From Temnopleurus reevesii (lineage: Eukaryota > Echinodermata > Echinoidea > Temnopleuroida > Temnopleuridae): 64,000 bases of DNA. The notes below the pieces were generated by a model. The model worked only from the letters and a program-made list of their open reading frames with translations. It searched no databases and was not told the DNA's origin. The stretch covers positions 30,281-94,280 of the forward strand of contig BQKZ01000336.1 in the NCBI GenBank assembly GCA_036244855.1, written 5' to 3'. The first letter of the stretch is position 1, and the number at the start of each line of letters is the position of its first letter. Below are positions 26,070 through 38,815 of this stretch, in pieces. The translations under genes were made by a program, and so were the position numbers.

Positions 26070-26745
26070 TTTTTGTTGGGTATAGTGTCATCATGAGACT
26101 TCACCAACATGCCAAAGAGTGTTACATCCATGTTCATACACTTGACTGAAAGTATCTTGATGTTTAGTGTTGACTATTACTCTCTTTGATTTCATCAGAA
26201 GACTTCATCAACATGCCAAAAATGTTCATACACTCGAATCTGATAGTATCTCTCTTCATGGTATGTGTTCTGTGTGTGGTCATTTCGTAGTGTGATCACC
26301 CCTGCCCCCACCATGGTGACAGATGCATAATCATTCATTACAACACTCTTGGGTCGTTTTGTGGCCCCGTTCACATTGGTAAGGATCGCAGCTAATTACA
26401 TTGGGTATTCCATATATGCTTGTAGGAAAACAAATAAGATTTGTTTCGATAGAGTAATCACACGTTTTTACCTTCAATAAATAGATAAAGTCATCCAACC
26501 AACTCTGTTGCAATATCCCATGGGGAAAAGCAAAGTGTTCATTCTGATCACCCCCTTCCCCCAACGCCCCACCCTGGGGACAGATGTATAATCATTCATT
26601 GCAACACTCTAGGCTCGTTTGTGCCCCGTTCACATCGGGAAGGATCTCAGCTAATTACATTTGGTATTCCATATATGCTTGTAGGAAAACAAATAAGATT
26701 TGTGTTGATAGAGTAATCACTCTGTTGCAATGCCCCATGGGGGGA
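26070..26745. repeat. Two further local duplications
   Basis: CTTCA[CT]CAACATGCCAAA recurs at about 26098 and 26205. A 165-bp block containing TAATCATTCATT[AG]CAACACTCT and CCATATATGCTTGTAGGAAA occurs at about 26295-26461 and again at about 26546-26725. Confidence 0.85.
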
Positions 26746-27556
26746 AGCGAAGAAACGTCTGTCAGCACTTCATTAGGCAAAAGAAAAAATTGTTTGGTCG
26801 CCCTCAAATGCCAGTTTGGAAATTGGTATCAGCTTGTCGGAAAAAGTTTTGTTTACAGATCTTTATATTTTTATCTATTTATTTATTACACTTTAAACAT
26901 TTCACACAATTTCTGAGGAGAGTGAAACTTTTAAGGGAGTAAAAAGTGAAAATGTTTCAGAAAACTGACTCTACATGTTGTAATTCACATGCTGATATAT
27001 AATTTTCTGTGATTTTGCAATTTGAATGAAAAGCAAAAAAATGTATAAAAACTAATCATCAGATCAGTACATTCTCTGAGGTTCAATCTGGGCATCCAAA
27101 CAATATATTTAGGAGGCCTCAGACTTAAAGCAAGCATAGGGCAAGACAGCTACAAAGTTCAACTCCATTGATTATTGCAATGATAAATGAACAAATTTGG
27201 GGGATTCAGAATAATTTTGAAATTATACTTTGTTTAGGCATGGGTCTTTTGAATATAATGAATTCCATTTTGCAACATTTGCTTTATTGCAGGGATTGTT
27301 TTGCATTGAGTATGAAAGAGATTCTGCTTGACTGTTGTAATTTTGGTGTTAAATCAATGACATGTAAGGCCTGTAGATACATAAAGTTGATCATAAAGAT
27401 CTCTTATAACCTCATTTTCCTCATGACTTTTAACTGAAATTGAAAATATTATTATTTTCATCTATTGTGCAGGATGTGTAATAAATATTGACCACTTTGG
27501 TTATGCACACTGTACTTCAAACTCATGTGCTGTAGTATGTGTAGCCTAACCATATT

Positions 27557-29489
27557 AGGCAAATCTTTTAGAGTGCAAAATTCAATGTACCTGTGTGGCC
27601 TGTATTTTTACCTTTAATAACAATATTGCGATATCGCAAGGTAGAGTCTGGGAATATTAACCTATTTTAATCTGTATGGAAGAACCCTCATTAATTGCAA
27701 ACATAATGTGAGGGTTAGCTAGTGATCAATGTGAGTTTTACTCCCATTTATCAGGTGTCAGAGAATTTAAAATAAATCAGGATTAAAATTCTTGAAAATG
27801 AATAATTACCGCTCCACATAGGGCTGAAAATGATGGCAGACCTTGAACCACGGATGTATGATTTATGGGGGCTCTTTGGGAGAGGATCTTTTCCACCCAA
27901 ATTTAATTCCAAAGACAGGAGCTTTGAATGTCTCCCATCTCTTAGCTATCTGTCCCTCAAAGCGGTTAGATAATTTATTTAGTTTTCTCACCCCCGCTAT
28001 TGTATCTTGCCGGCGGTGCATGGTTGCCGATTGGTGAACCGCCTGGCGCAGGCATCCGACCATCACCCCGTTTCATCAGATCAGATCATAGCTCTGTTCT
28101 GCGTTATTTACTCTGCAAAATTTCTTTCGATTATCTGCACTTTGCAATATCCTGTTGTCCCTATGGGCTCGATTTGCGCACTATGCATGCCCAAATCTTC
28201 CTTTATGTCTACAAACTAACAACATTACCCCCACAATAGGACGGGTAAACTGGTATCTTTTTGATCAAGCTTCGAGCACTGACTACCTCTCCATTTCTAT
28301 GACACCGTCTATTTCAATATTTAATGGCAGGCCGAGAGAATACAGGAATTATTAGTCATAGTTGTGGCTTTTTGTGGTCTGTAAGGAAGATAAAAGAAGG
28401 GGGGTTAGAGAGGCACCTCTGTGGGGACCTCCGAACTTTTGTTGGGGAACATAATGCGGGTTAAAAAAGGGACTGAAACGTGGAAGAAGTCAAGACAGGG
28501 GCCTGGGGGTTTTCCGTGGCGACTCCATGCCACCACCAGCTACCGCCGCGGTGGTACCGTGCCGTCACAGAATCGCAGGAGAAGAGGAGAAGGAAAGGAA
28601 AACCAAACCAAGCCAAACCCTAGGGGTGCAAGCACTGTAACAATGTGCCGCTATTCTCCGGCTGAAGTTTGATAGATGTCGTAAGAAATGCGCTGAATTA
28701 AATGGCATCACGGCACAATGAATGACGGAGCATGGGCCGTGAATGCCTTTTGTTGCTTTTAATAAGAAGAGGCAGAAACATCTATTTAAATTGCAGTTTG
28801 GGCTTGTAGAAAAGAAAAAAAATTGAAAGGGTAAAAAGAGAGAAGGTAGTAAAATACGCTTCTCCACATTCTCATTGAAAAGGCAACTGTATATCAAGCC
28901 TTTTGCTTTATTTACTCCCTCAATAATTCACACAATTGATAAGAGTTGGGCAAGTTTGAAGTTCACAGTCCATTTGTATGAAGTGAAAGAGGGAGAGACG
29001 GCGAGAGAGAATGAAAGAGAAGTGATAAACTAGAGAGAGAAGGAATTAGAAAGAAGTGATAAATGTGTGAGAGAGGGAAAACGGGGGAAAGAATTAACAA
29101 AAACGGGGAGAGATATTCATAGCAAGCGGGGGAACGAGCACAAAATTAGATGAGGGATTTTGATTTGGCGAACTCTAATCCCTTCTGAAATCTCCAGAAT
29201 TGAAAAAGAAAAGAAGAAAGGCCTTTTGAATTGGGCATAGAATCCCGACCAGATTAGAGAAAAGAAAAGTATATTCAAGTCTTTTCATCAGTGCCAGCCC
29301 CTTTTCAGATCATATTCTATTCAAGCGCAACTGCACTGTGTATCTTTCAATCTTGAATCGGTCTTCTTCCCAGCAAGGTAGATGTATGGTTGCGCTGAAG
29401 TACAATCTAAAACGGGTCTTCTGCGCCATGAATTCCGCGAACAGGTCATGAAACGTTAGATTTTTATGTGAAGTTAGTGATCTGGGAGA
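27557..29489. repeat. 1,933-bp perfect direct duplication, copy 1
   Basis: Copy 1 of a segment that reappears at an offset of exactly 1,934 bases. It ends at a single N (29490). All ORFs in the two copies translate identically, so no substitution was detected. The segment has an unusually complex, less AT-rich core (about 27980-28680), which may be conserved regulatory DNA, but no gene was recognised. Confidence 0.95.
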
Positions 29490-29490
29490 N
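29490..29490. other. Single-N join
   Basis: One unknown base sits exactly between two identical 1,933-bp segments, as expected where two overlapping contig ends were abutted. Confidence 0.9.
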
Positions 29491-31423
29491 AGGCAAATCT
29501 TTTAGAGTGCAAAATTCAATGTACCTGTGTGGCCTGTATTTTTACCTTTAATAACAATATTGCGATATCGCAAGGTAGAGTCTGGGAATATTAACCTATT
29601 TTAATCTGTATGGAAGAACCCTCATTAATTGCAAACATAATGTGAGGGTTAGCTAGTGATCAATGTGAGTTTTACTCCCATTTATCAGGTGTCAGAGAAT
29701 TTAAAATAAATCAGGATTAAAATTCTTGAAAATGAATAATTACCGCTCCACATAGGGCTGAAAATGATGGCAGACCTTGAACCACGGATGTATGATTTAT
29801 GGGGGCTCTTTGGGAGAGGATCTTTTCCACCCAAATTTAATTCCAAAGACAGGAGCTTTGAATGTCTCCCATCTCTTAGCTATCTGTCCCTCAAAGCGGT
29901 TAGATAATTTATTTAGTTTTCTCACCCCCGCTATTGTATCTTGCCGGCGGTGCATGGTTGCCGATTGGTGAACCGCCTGGCGCAGGCATCCGACCATCAC
30001 CCCGTTTCATCAGATCAGATCATAGCTCTGTTCTGCGTTATTTACTCTGCAAAATTTCTTTCGATTATCTGCACTTTGCAATATCCTGTTGTCCCTATGG
30101 GCTCGATTTGCGCACTATGCATGCCCAAATCTTCCTTTATGTCTACAAACTAACAACATTACCCCCACAATAGGACGGGTAAACTGGTATCTTTTTGATC
30201 AAGCTTCGAGCACTGACTACCTCTCCATTTCTATGACACCGTCTATTTCAATATTTAATGGCAGGCCGAGAGAATACAGGAATTATTAGTCATAGTTGTG
30301 GCTTTTTGTGGTCTGTAAGGAAGATAAAAGAAGGGGGGTTAGAGAGGCACCTCTGTGGGGACCTCCGAACTTTTGTTGGGGAACATAATGCGGGTTAAAA
30401 AAGGGACTGAAACGTGGAAGAAGTCAAGACAGGGGCCTGGGGGTTTTCCGTGGCGACTCCATGCCACCACCAGCTACCGCCGCGGTGGTACCGTGCCGTC
30501 ACAGAATCGCAGGAGAAGAGGAGAAGGAAAGGAAAACCAAACCAAGCCAAACCCTAGGGGTGCAAGCACTGTAACAATGTGCCGCTATTCTCCGGCTGAA
30601 GTTTGATAGATGTCGTAAGAAATGCGCTGAATTAAATGGCATCACGGCACAATGAATGACGGAGCATGGGCCGTGAATGCCTTTTGTTGCTTTTAATAAG
30701 AAGAGGCAGAAACATCTATTTAAATTGCAGTTTGGGCTTGTAGAAAAGAAAAAAAATTGAAAGGGTAAAAAGAGAGAAGGTAGTAAAATACGCTTCTCCA
30801 CATTCTCATTGAAAAGGCAACTGTATATCAAGCCTTTTGCTTTATTTACTCCCTCAATAATTCACACAATTGATAAGAGTTGGGCAAGTTTGAAGTTCAC
30901 AGTCCATTTGTATGAAGTGAAAGAGGGAGAGACGGCGAGAGAGAATGAAAGAGAAGTGATAAACTAGAGAGAGAAGGAATTAGAAAGAAGTGATAAATGT
31001 GTGAGAGAGGGAAAACGGGGGAAAGAATTAACAAAAACGGGGAGAGATATTCATAGCAAGCGGGGGAACGAGCACAAAATTAGATGAGGGATTTTGATTT
31101 GGCGAACTCTAATCCCTTCTGAAATCTCCAGAATTGAAAAAGAAAAGAAGAAAGGCCTTTTGAATTGGGCATAGAATCCCGACCAGATTAGAGAAAAGAA
31201 AAGTATATTCAAGTCTTTTCATCAGTGCCAGCCCCTTTTCAGATCATATTCTATTCAAGCGCAACTGCACTGTGTATCTTTCAATCTTGAATCGGTCTTC
31301 TTCCCAGCAAGGTAGATGTATGGTTGCGCTGAAGTACAATCTAAAACGGGTCTTCTGCGCCATGAATTCCGCGAACAGGTCATGAAACGTTAGATTTTTA
31401 TGTGAAGTTAGTGATCTGGGAGA
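29491..31423. repeat. 1,933-bp perfect direct duplication, copy 2
   Basis: Identical to 27557-29489 as far as read. Copy 2 ends precisely where a hairpin-forming MITE (31424-31590) begins, so copy 1 probably stops at 29489 because assembly broke at that hairpin. Confidence 0.95.
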
Positions 31424-31590
31424 TGGTTCACCAAGACAAGAAAGACTTTAAGAATTACTTTAAGATCGACTGGTATCAGTTCTTGCACTGAATGCGCGTA
31501 CTATTACCAATCATTTATGCACAAGAATGGATACCAGTCGAACTTGAAGTTTTTCCTAAAATCTTTCTTATCTTGGTGAAACACCGCCCA
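31424..31590. mobile_element. Palindromic MITE, GTGTTTCAYCAAG family, copy 1
   Basis: Left end TGGTTCACCAAGACAAGAAA and right end TTTCTTATCTTGGTGAAACA are inverted repeats, and complementarity (CGACTGGTATC / GGATACCAGTCG) continues far inside, so most of the element can fold back. Confidence 0.85.
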
Positions 31591-31793
31591 GATATACAAA
31601 TTTTGCCAACTTGGACGCAAAGTTTGTGATCATACAACTCGGATTATTTTCTCCATCCTAGCAAGAGAAATGTACAATTGATTTGAAGTAGGCTCTAAAG
31701 AGGGTCAACTTCACCGTGAATTCTGCAACCAGGTCATGAAATGTTAGATTGGGGATGTGAATTTTATCTTATGTAAAGTTTATAACCATGTGC

Positions 31794-31959
31794 GATGTTT
31801 CACCAAGTTAAGAAAGACTCAAAGAGCAGCTTTGAGAATGACTGGTATCAATTTTTGCGCTTCATTAGTGATAACTTACAAGTATCCAGCAGAAGAACTG
31901 AGACCAGTCATTCTTAAAGTCATTTGTAAAGTCTTTCTTAACTTGGTAAAACACCACCT
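31794..31959. mobile_element. Palindromic MITE, GTGTTTCAYCAAG family, copy 2
   Basis: Ends GATGTTTCACCAAGTTAAG and CTTAACTTGGTAAAACACC, with internal AATGACTGGTATC / GACCAGTCATT arms. It is about 200 bp from copy 1 and directly followed by a SINE. Confidence 0.85.
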
Positions 31960-31964
31960 AAGTA

Positions 31965-32120
31965 TGATAATAATAATAATATATGCAATTTATATAGCGC
32001 ACATATCCACTCTCATTGCTGAGTGCTCAAGGCGCTTTGCATTTATTACCCTGGCTTTAGCCCGGCAGCCACCAGCGCACTTGGCATTTCAAGGAATAAA
32101 GATTCCTGCCAGGTACCCAT
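31965..32120 (-). mobile_element. tRNA-derived SINE, 5'-truncated
   Basis: The 3' tail (ATT)n lies at 31965-31980, then on the minus strand GCGCTATATAA, GCGCCTTGAGCAC and GGTACCTGGCAGGAATC. The tRNA-like head is missing, as in incomplete reverse transcription. Confidence 0.85.
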
Positions 32121-32389
32121 GATGCAAAGATCATGACCAGTGACACAAATTTTGCCAATCGAGAAGACAAGTTCGCAACTGTAGAACTCATATTTCGCGC
32201 AGTTGGGCCAAAGATGCAAAGTTTGTGACCCAGAATATAGATTTGGCTTCTCACATCCATGGTAGTCTTAAAGTCTTGTCCTTTCACAAGAAATTTACAT
32301 CTTTGAGCGCCATTTTTGTATCCTAGGTCACAAAATTTCCGTCCAGGTCACGAAGGCCTGTCCCAAACTACAAATTTCATGACCTACTG

Positions 32390-32782
32390 TTAAAGATATA
32401 TTCTGGTATTTGTTAAAAAAATAAAATAAATGTTCACAGAATCGCACAAAATGTGAGAAGAATGTTCAGAACTATGAATAAATAATAAGTGTTTTGCAAG
32501 AAAATGTATAATGGCAGAGAAATGTGCAAATAAAGGGTCAAAATTGGGCCATGTCGGGCCGACAGATTTTATACCAGTCCCACGCGCTGCTTCCTGTGTT
32601 TGCTGCAGTGGACAGAGCACATGGAGAATGACATAATTTCGCTTTTAACCGGTTTGAGGTTATCATATTAGTTTTCCCTTGTCTACACAAGTCACACTGT
32701 GCTTTGTTTGTAACATAAGATTATTTTAATCATTCATTTTTCCAAATTGAAGTTCTTTGCAAGTACTCGATATTCGCTTTAA
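32390..32782. mobile_element. TTAA-flanked non-autonomous element, copy 1
   Basis: Begins TTAAAGATATATTC and ends ATATTCGCTTTAA. A nearly identical copy sits at 55419-55819, differing mainly by an 8-9 bp indel (ATGTGCCAA) and a few substitutions. High identity implies recent movement. Minus-strand frames here are repeat shadows. Confidence 0.85.
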
Positions 32783-35700
32783 TGTATGCCCAGTAAGATT
32801 GCAAATCAAGATTGATATTCATAGTAAGTCGAAGGCAAATCATGTACAAAATTTAAAGACTGATTGCGAGCTTGTTTTTTATCACAAAATTCATGCTGCA
32901 TATGTTTTTTTGTGAGGCCTGTTGTTTGTTGATTGTAATTTAGAGCTACCATATGAAGGGGCATGGTAGAACTGAAAAGATTTTAGTTTCTCTGCATTGT
33001 CAATGATTTGAAAGCACCCCTTTCAAAAAATTGCTACCTTCGGAAAAGAAAATTGTTGCCTCTTTTTGTGTTTTATTTCAGTTGTAAACCAAAGGGAAGT
33101 GTGTATAAAAGTATAGCCTGCTTTGCCTCTTCCCATTTCGATGTTTGAGACATGTCCAAATATTCAACAAAAGAGAAGTTAGGATTTAAGAAGTTTAATT
33201 GGAAATATATTTTATTGTGCACTACTTCAATTAAGATACAAGTTTGTAACTTTTGATTTGTATGAGATGTATGAATATGGACAGATCTCGTTTCTACATT
33301 GCATTTCACCTGTGCACTGTATATTATGAACACTTTTAAAAGATATTTGACGTTCAACAAATGTCCAATTGTTGAAAGAAATGTTAATATTAAGAAAGAA
33401 ACTTTATTGGAAAAAACCCTGTATTTTGAACTATATCAATTAGAATATAACTTTTAATTAGGTTTGTGTGAGGGTTATGAAAATCCAGAGATGTTCTTTA
33501 AATTATGATCATGAACACTTCAAAAAATGTTTCTGTACAGGGTATTAAAGCTTGCCTCCTCCTGTAGCAATATTGTCATTCAAATACATACAGCATTTCT
33601 ACTTTTATGCCCTTCTACAAATTTAAATTTATGTTGTAATTGTATTCTAGATTGATATTTTGGATATGTTTTGGCCTACAATATATACTTTATTTTAGTT
33701 CTGATGCAGTAGTTAACACCTGCATAATTTTGCTGTTAATACCGTATGTAAACTCATGCACTCGTATGTATTGTTGCAATCATTTTTCCACCAGTATTAC
33801 AGTATATTTGCAGGGCTCTTGAGATCTTCGTAATATTCACAAACTTCTATTCCTTGGTCTGTGAGCTAGCATACAAATTGTGTCTTTAAAGTTCCAGGAA
33901 ATAAGCATAATAATGCGATTCTAGTTTTCAAGGAGTAATCTTTTCCAAACATGCATTTTAATTGTAGAACAAACATAAAACAAAAAATGAAAGGACTGAC
34001 AAAAGCAGATCATGTCAAGTTTTTAAATAAAAATCAGAAAATAACTCCGGTTTAACTTTATACCCGATGATACAAAAGTTTTAGAAGATTTGGAAACCAG
34101 ATTATTTACAAATATTTTGACATTGTATCGTAAATTGACAATTGTCTTTGATTGTGTTTAAAAATCTCAAATATTGATGTTTGTTCATGTATTAAAAGAA
34201 TTATTACTATAGCTTCAATAACTCAACAGGTCTACTGTACATGGATGAATACATAATGTACAGTTTTGTATGGACTGATTTCTTTATACTAGAGAGTCAT
34301 ATGACAAGTGTCTGATGTCTTTTCCAACTTGACAAATTATACTATTTTTGCATACATCTGCATATGTTTATTTATTTTTGTTAAATTGATTCATTGTTCC
34401 ATTGTATACATCTTACTTTACATAAGATAGCATACTATACATTTGCAATGGTATATGTAGCAAACTTTATTTACTGTACAAACTTCAAATGGAATGAACT
34501 ATGAAGAGGAAGTCTATGTGGGGGGGGGGGGATTAATGATTGATAAACGGAAAAAAAGGTAGAATCGTCGAAAGATGGAGAAAAGAAGCTTTGGTGAGTT
34601 TAGTCTTAACATTATATGCTTGAAAGGGGGCAGAATCAAAAGGGCTTTGGCCTATCTCACCTGTGCAAAAGTATTGGGGCAGACTCGAGAGAGAACAAGT
34701 ACCTCGAGACAATAGCCTACTTTTATCTCTTGGGACATTGTGTCAGTATAGCAAAGCGGCTTTGGGGTTACGTGAGCTGGGGGCGCCGTGATTGGTCGAT
34801 TGGGGGTCAGGTGACAGCTTAAGATCTTGAAGGATGCCTTAAGTAGATTACCAAGGAGTAGTCCAGTAATTCAGTAAGCTCTTGGAACAGTTTCTTTGCT
34901 TTCAATTTTCCCCTCTTTTTTTTCTTCTCATGGTCTCTTTTTGAAAAGGGGCTCAATCTAACATGACATGAGAAGCGATTTGTTTCGCTGGAGATGCTTG
35001 TACAAGGACTGGGTCCTGCTAGTCTGTACACACAGACTCTTTGCTCATGTGTGATTGCAATATTTCGAGTTTGTAATGAGTCCAATTATGGCAAATTTCT
35101 GATGGCGTGTAAGAAAATGCCCCCCTTCCCCCTCCCCCCTTAAAAAAAATTATTTGCGTGGAAATTAGAGCCAGTATTTAGAAAGTGGTGTATGCAAGAT
35201 AGAATTAAATCTTTTTTTAATTTTGTCAAAAACTGACTTTTCAGGTTATACAAGTATTGCACATCCCAATCTTTCAATTTGATTCTGTCATATGAAAAGT
35301 AAAACACCCCCCCAAAAAAAATCTAACACAAAATTTTTAATAAAGACCAATCTACATGTAGGGTATATTAATTCTGGTGGGGCCATATATGGTAACTATT
35401 TTGTTATTTATTTTTCTTTTTAGGAGGGGGGGGGGCGTTAAGTAGGATTTCAAACTCTGATAACCAAATCTTGCAGACTCTGTTGCAGAGTGACTATCAT
35501 TTGAAGGGGGGGGGGGGTGGTTGTCACAAACCCAGTATCCTCTGTTTAAGGACTGATTTCAACTCCCATCTCCTCAGCTTTCTTTTCAAACCATTCTACG
35601 ATGCAGAGCCTCGGAAAGTTCCTTCCCTTTTACATCATTGACATTTACTCCCCAAAGAGTTACTTCCACTCCGAAGAAAATGAATACAAACCCTCATGGG

Positions 35701-36566
35701 AGCAGTTTCCCCATGGCATCCCTTTCAGAAACTGGTTCACTGTACTGCAATTGTGAAGGTCCGGGTTTCTACTCATTGGGCATTCTTTACAAAGTAAAAC
35801 AGGAGTCACTGACCATTGCGTCTCTTGACCGATTCCATTCTCTTTAGTGACCATCCATTGATGTCCTTCGTCAATTTTCTGGAATTTCTTGGCGAGAGTC
35901 CCAAACGTAATCAATCGTTTTGGTGTTGTTTACATGTACATGTACATGTTTTATTTTGAAAGCCCCCCCCCCCCTGAATTTGTGTAAACTCCCTCCTCCT
36001 TTGATTGTAATCAATAAAAAACTGTCACTATTGATTCTAAGCCTGTTTATAGGTTTTGTTCGTTTCATTCCGTCAAACCTGTATGTAATGACCATTCAAG
36101 GAAAACAGAAGAAATGGCCACTTTTGGTAGTTAGTTGTTATTATACAATTAATATATGTAGTTATATCTGTAGACCTATATGTTTGATGGAAGTTTGAAA
36201 GTTGACAACTGTGTTCTTATATGTATGATATGTACATTGTATGTCAAATTTCATTTTCCTGAATTGTTATGCCTCTATTTACAGTGTAACAATTTCTTTA
36301 TATTATCATTATACTTCATATTTTGACATTTCATATTTTGTAATGCTTATATAAATGGGTCACAAAAAGTCCCAAAGAATACTGATATTGTTCATTTTTG
36401 GGACGAAATATCAATCTATATTTACACTACCAGTATTTTGTACATTTTCATATTTTATGATTATATGAAGGTGTCACTCAAAGTCCCAAATAATGTGTTA
36501 TCTCAGTTATATTCACTTTTTTTCATAATTTTTTTTCTCTCTCTTTTTCTTTTCTCTGTATCGCAG

Positions 36567-36644
36567 GTCACATCATCCGCGCTTCATACGAACAGTAGTT
36601 ATAGTTTATTAGAAGAATGTTCACATAGTGTAAATTGTTCATCA
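36567..36644 (+). CDS. ANOS1: Anosmin-1 exon 2: Cys-rich region
   Basis: The exon encodes 26 residues (45-70), phase 0 at both ends. The acceptor follows a long pyrimidine tract ending TCGCAG; the donor is TCA|GTAAGT. It carries C62 and C68, giving the spacing C-x5-C-x2-C-x3-C when joined to exon 3, the same spacing as vertebrate anosmin-1. An N-S-S sequon (N53) precedes the first Cys by nine residues, roughly where the vertebrate protein has N-G-S. The open frame continues upstream through the pyrimidine tract to an ATG at 36438, giving a hydrophobic leader. That could pass for an alternative first exon, but it lacks the C-x3-C motif found in exon 1 and is more simply an acceptor tract read as Phe/Leu. 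Confidence 0.87.
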
Positions 36645-36675
36645 GTAAGTATAACATTTCTTTCACTTTTTTTAA

Positions 36676-37156
36676 TTAAAGGGGAACCCACCCCTAGAAT
36701 TATTTTGCTGTCAGTGAGTGAATCTTTGAACAAACTGAAAATTTGAGCAAAATCAGACAATCCATTTATAAGTAATACATTTTCAAATTCTCAATGTAAT
36801 CCCTGCTGCTGTAGGGATCTATGCAGTTGGCAATTTTGCCATAATCTATGAAAAGTCAACAAAATGCTGGTTTTTGCTCAATTATAGCATGCCTTTTTCG
36901 ATTCTGCATGTATTTTTGAAAGAATTATGTTCATCCCTTATTCTAAATATCTTATTGATCCATTCTTGCAGAATGTTTTTATACAAAGTGAATGAGGAGT
37001 TGTCTGCTAGTACATCACAAATTTGTCCACAGTTGCCAACACATTTTAACGGATTGTCCGATTTTACTCCAATTTTTTCTCCAATTTTTCTCCAATTTTT
37101 CATCTGATGCTTCTTAATTCAATGAAAGCACAATGATTCTAGGGGTGGGCTTTTAA
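36676..37156. mobile_element. TTAA-flanked MITE, CCCACCCCTAGAAT ends
   Basis: TTAA at 36676-36679 and 37153-37156 bound inverted ends AGGGGAACCCACCCCTAGAA and ATTCTAGGGGTGGGCTT. Inner sequence also pairs (GACAATCC / GGATTGTC). The element starts only about 30 nt after the exon 2 donor. Confidence 0.85.
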
Positions 37157-37218
37157 CTTAAGTTACAAAATTAATTCTTTTTGTCTGAATATTTCTCAAT
37201 GTGGAAGATGCACTAATA

Positions 37219-37357
37219 TCACCTTATCTGGGTTGAGTGTAGCACAATGTGGATTAATTTCTTGTTGACGAACTTTACGGTGTGGGTAGGACTCAAACTA
37301 ATTACCATTTGGTTGAAAGGTGAGAGTCAGAACCACTATAAACGTCGGCGCCTCGAC
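37219..37357 (-). mobile_element. Degenerate SINE head fragment
   Basis: Contains the SINE blocks CTGGGTTGAGTGTAGCACAA, TTGGTTGAAAGGTGAGAGTC and AGAACCACTATAAACG with many changes. Tail absent. Confidence 0.7.
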
Positions 37358-38589
37358 ACAATGAATAAGCCTCATTGTAATTCAAATGTATTTGGAAGTT
37401 AGAAATCTAATCATTTAGTTAATCAGCTACAAATAACGTTTATTTGCAATATCTTTGGTAGATTTAAATGTTCAAAATATTAATTGAAGCGCAAACGTTT
37501 ATCGCAAATGCCTTTTGATTATTCTATTCTTCTAAGGTGCATGTTGTACAAGTACTAAAGTGGGTGTTGATAGTACAAATTCCCCATACCTTGGCTCAGT
37601 ATTCTAGGCCATTTTACGGTTTGTTTTTATTTTTAACAATAGGCATAATTCCCCCACATTTCGTCTAATTGCAACCCAACAAACTTCCCCTGCAATTATC
37701 AGTCAAATATTCTATTCTCTACAAAACTACGACACCCCTCTCTGTCGCTCTCTCTCCCTCTTTTGTCCGTTTTTTTTTCGCCTACCCAGTTTCAATTTTC
37801 CAAAACTCTTTATAACTGGGTTTCAGCTTGAACGAGCTTTCTAAATGCAGCCTTTTCCACCAAATATGCAAAGTCAAATGAATTGTATTGCATGCAGGCA
37901 GTAGGTCAGCCAAGCTATTCTGTAGACTCACCGTACTGTTCTGTCATTCTTGCGTAAGAAAAGGGTATTTTTTGTGGTCTTTTATTAGTGGTTAAAGCAC
38001 TACTGGAAATCACTTAAAACATGAGGAGTTTGGTCGAGTCTGTAGCTCTTTTATTCAAGCAAATTATTAGCAATAGAGGAAGCGATGGTTGATCGTAAAA
38101 TGGCCATTCGTTGGTCAAAGTAATAGTGAAATTGTTTCAAAATATTGTTGAAAAGTTTTAATGAAATGTCTTAGTGACATGTGTGTTTATGTTCATTTTG
38201 ATCTTCAAATTGCTTTCATGCGGGCTTTAATTTTGTAGAATTAGAATTATCCTTGAAATTATTTTGTGGACCTTTTTATATGTTTCCTTGTTATTACTGA
38301 GAAATAGTGTTGTAGTTATTACAACAGTTGTCATGACATGAAACATGGAAATGCATTCTATTGAAATCTCATATTGTTAATCTTTACTTTTTTAGTTCTT
38401 GAAGTTTCATCATGAGAATAAAAGTTTTGACTTGAATGTACATGAAAATGAAATTTTAAAACGCCCATTGTGACAGAATACATGTATTAAACCTCGAAGT
38501 TTCAAATATTGTCAGCCTACATGTATGTAAATTATAGTGCTGAGAAACAAACATTCTGAGTTCAACAGGATTTCTTAGGTTCTTTTCAA

Positions 38590-38815
38590 CACCTTTCCTC
38601 ACGCACATATACTCATGTAAACACACACCCGCACATCCACACCCACACATGCACACCCACACACCAATATGTACACATACACATTCGCACACACACCCAC
38701 CCACACACATAATGCACAAATATACATTCGCATACACACACATACATAAACACATATGCACATATAAATTCACAGACACACACACAAACACACACAAACA
38801 TACACACACACCTCC
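38590..38815. repeat. CA-rich degenerate microsatellite
   Basis: ACACAC-type repeat with frequent interruptions. Several overlapping frames (His/Thr or Cys/Val-rich) are translated repeat. Confidence 0.9.

Larger units (their letters stand above)
10206..36566 (+). other. Intron 1 (26.4 kb): repeats, no gene found
   Basis: The borders are GTGAGT and TCGCAG. Parts not covered by other entries (for example 10212-11780, 14850-16550, 17000-19990, 27000-27550, 32790-36560) are AT-rich with scattered TACATGTA-type words and poly-C/poly-G runs and show no recognisable gene. Short duplications occur at about 12715-12845 (73-bp spacing, TTTTTCACACTTGAA...) and 13505-13645. The many ORFs of 60-120 codons have no domain and are treated as chance. 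Confidence 0.75.

Noticed and set aside
27843..30831. Pairs of identical ORFs suggesting a duplicated gene
   Set aside because: The DNA is an exact duplication at a single-N join, the frames overlap on both strands, and none has a domain.
36438..36566. ATG-led hydrophobic frame running into exon 2, like a signal peptide exon
   Set aside because: It is a T/C-rich acceptor tract ending TCGCAG read as Phe/Leu/Ser, lacks the C-x3-C motif, and exon 1 at 10074 supplies a better leader in matching phase. It is kept only as an alternative.
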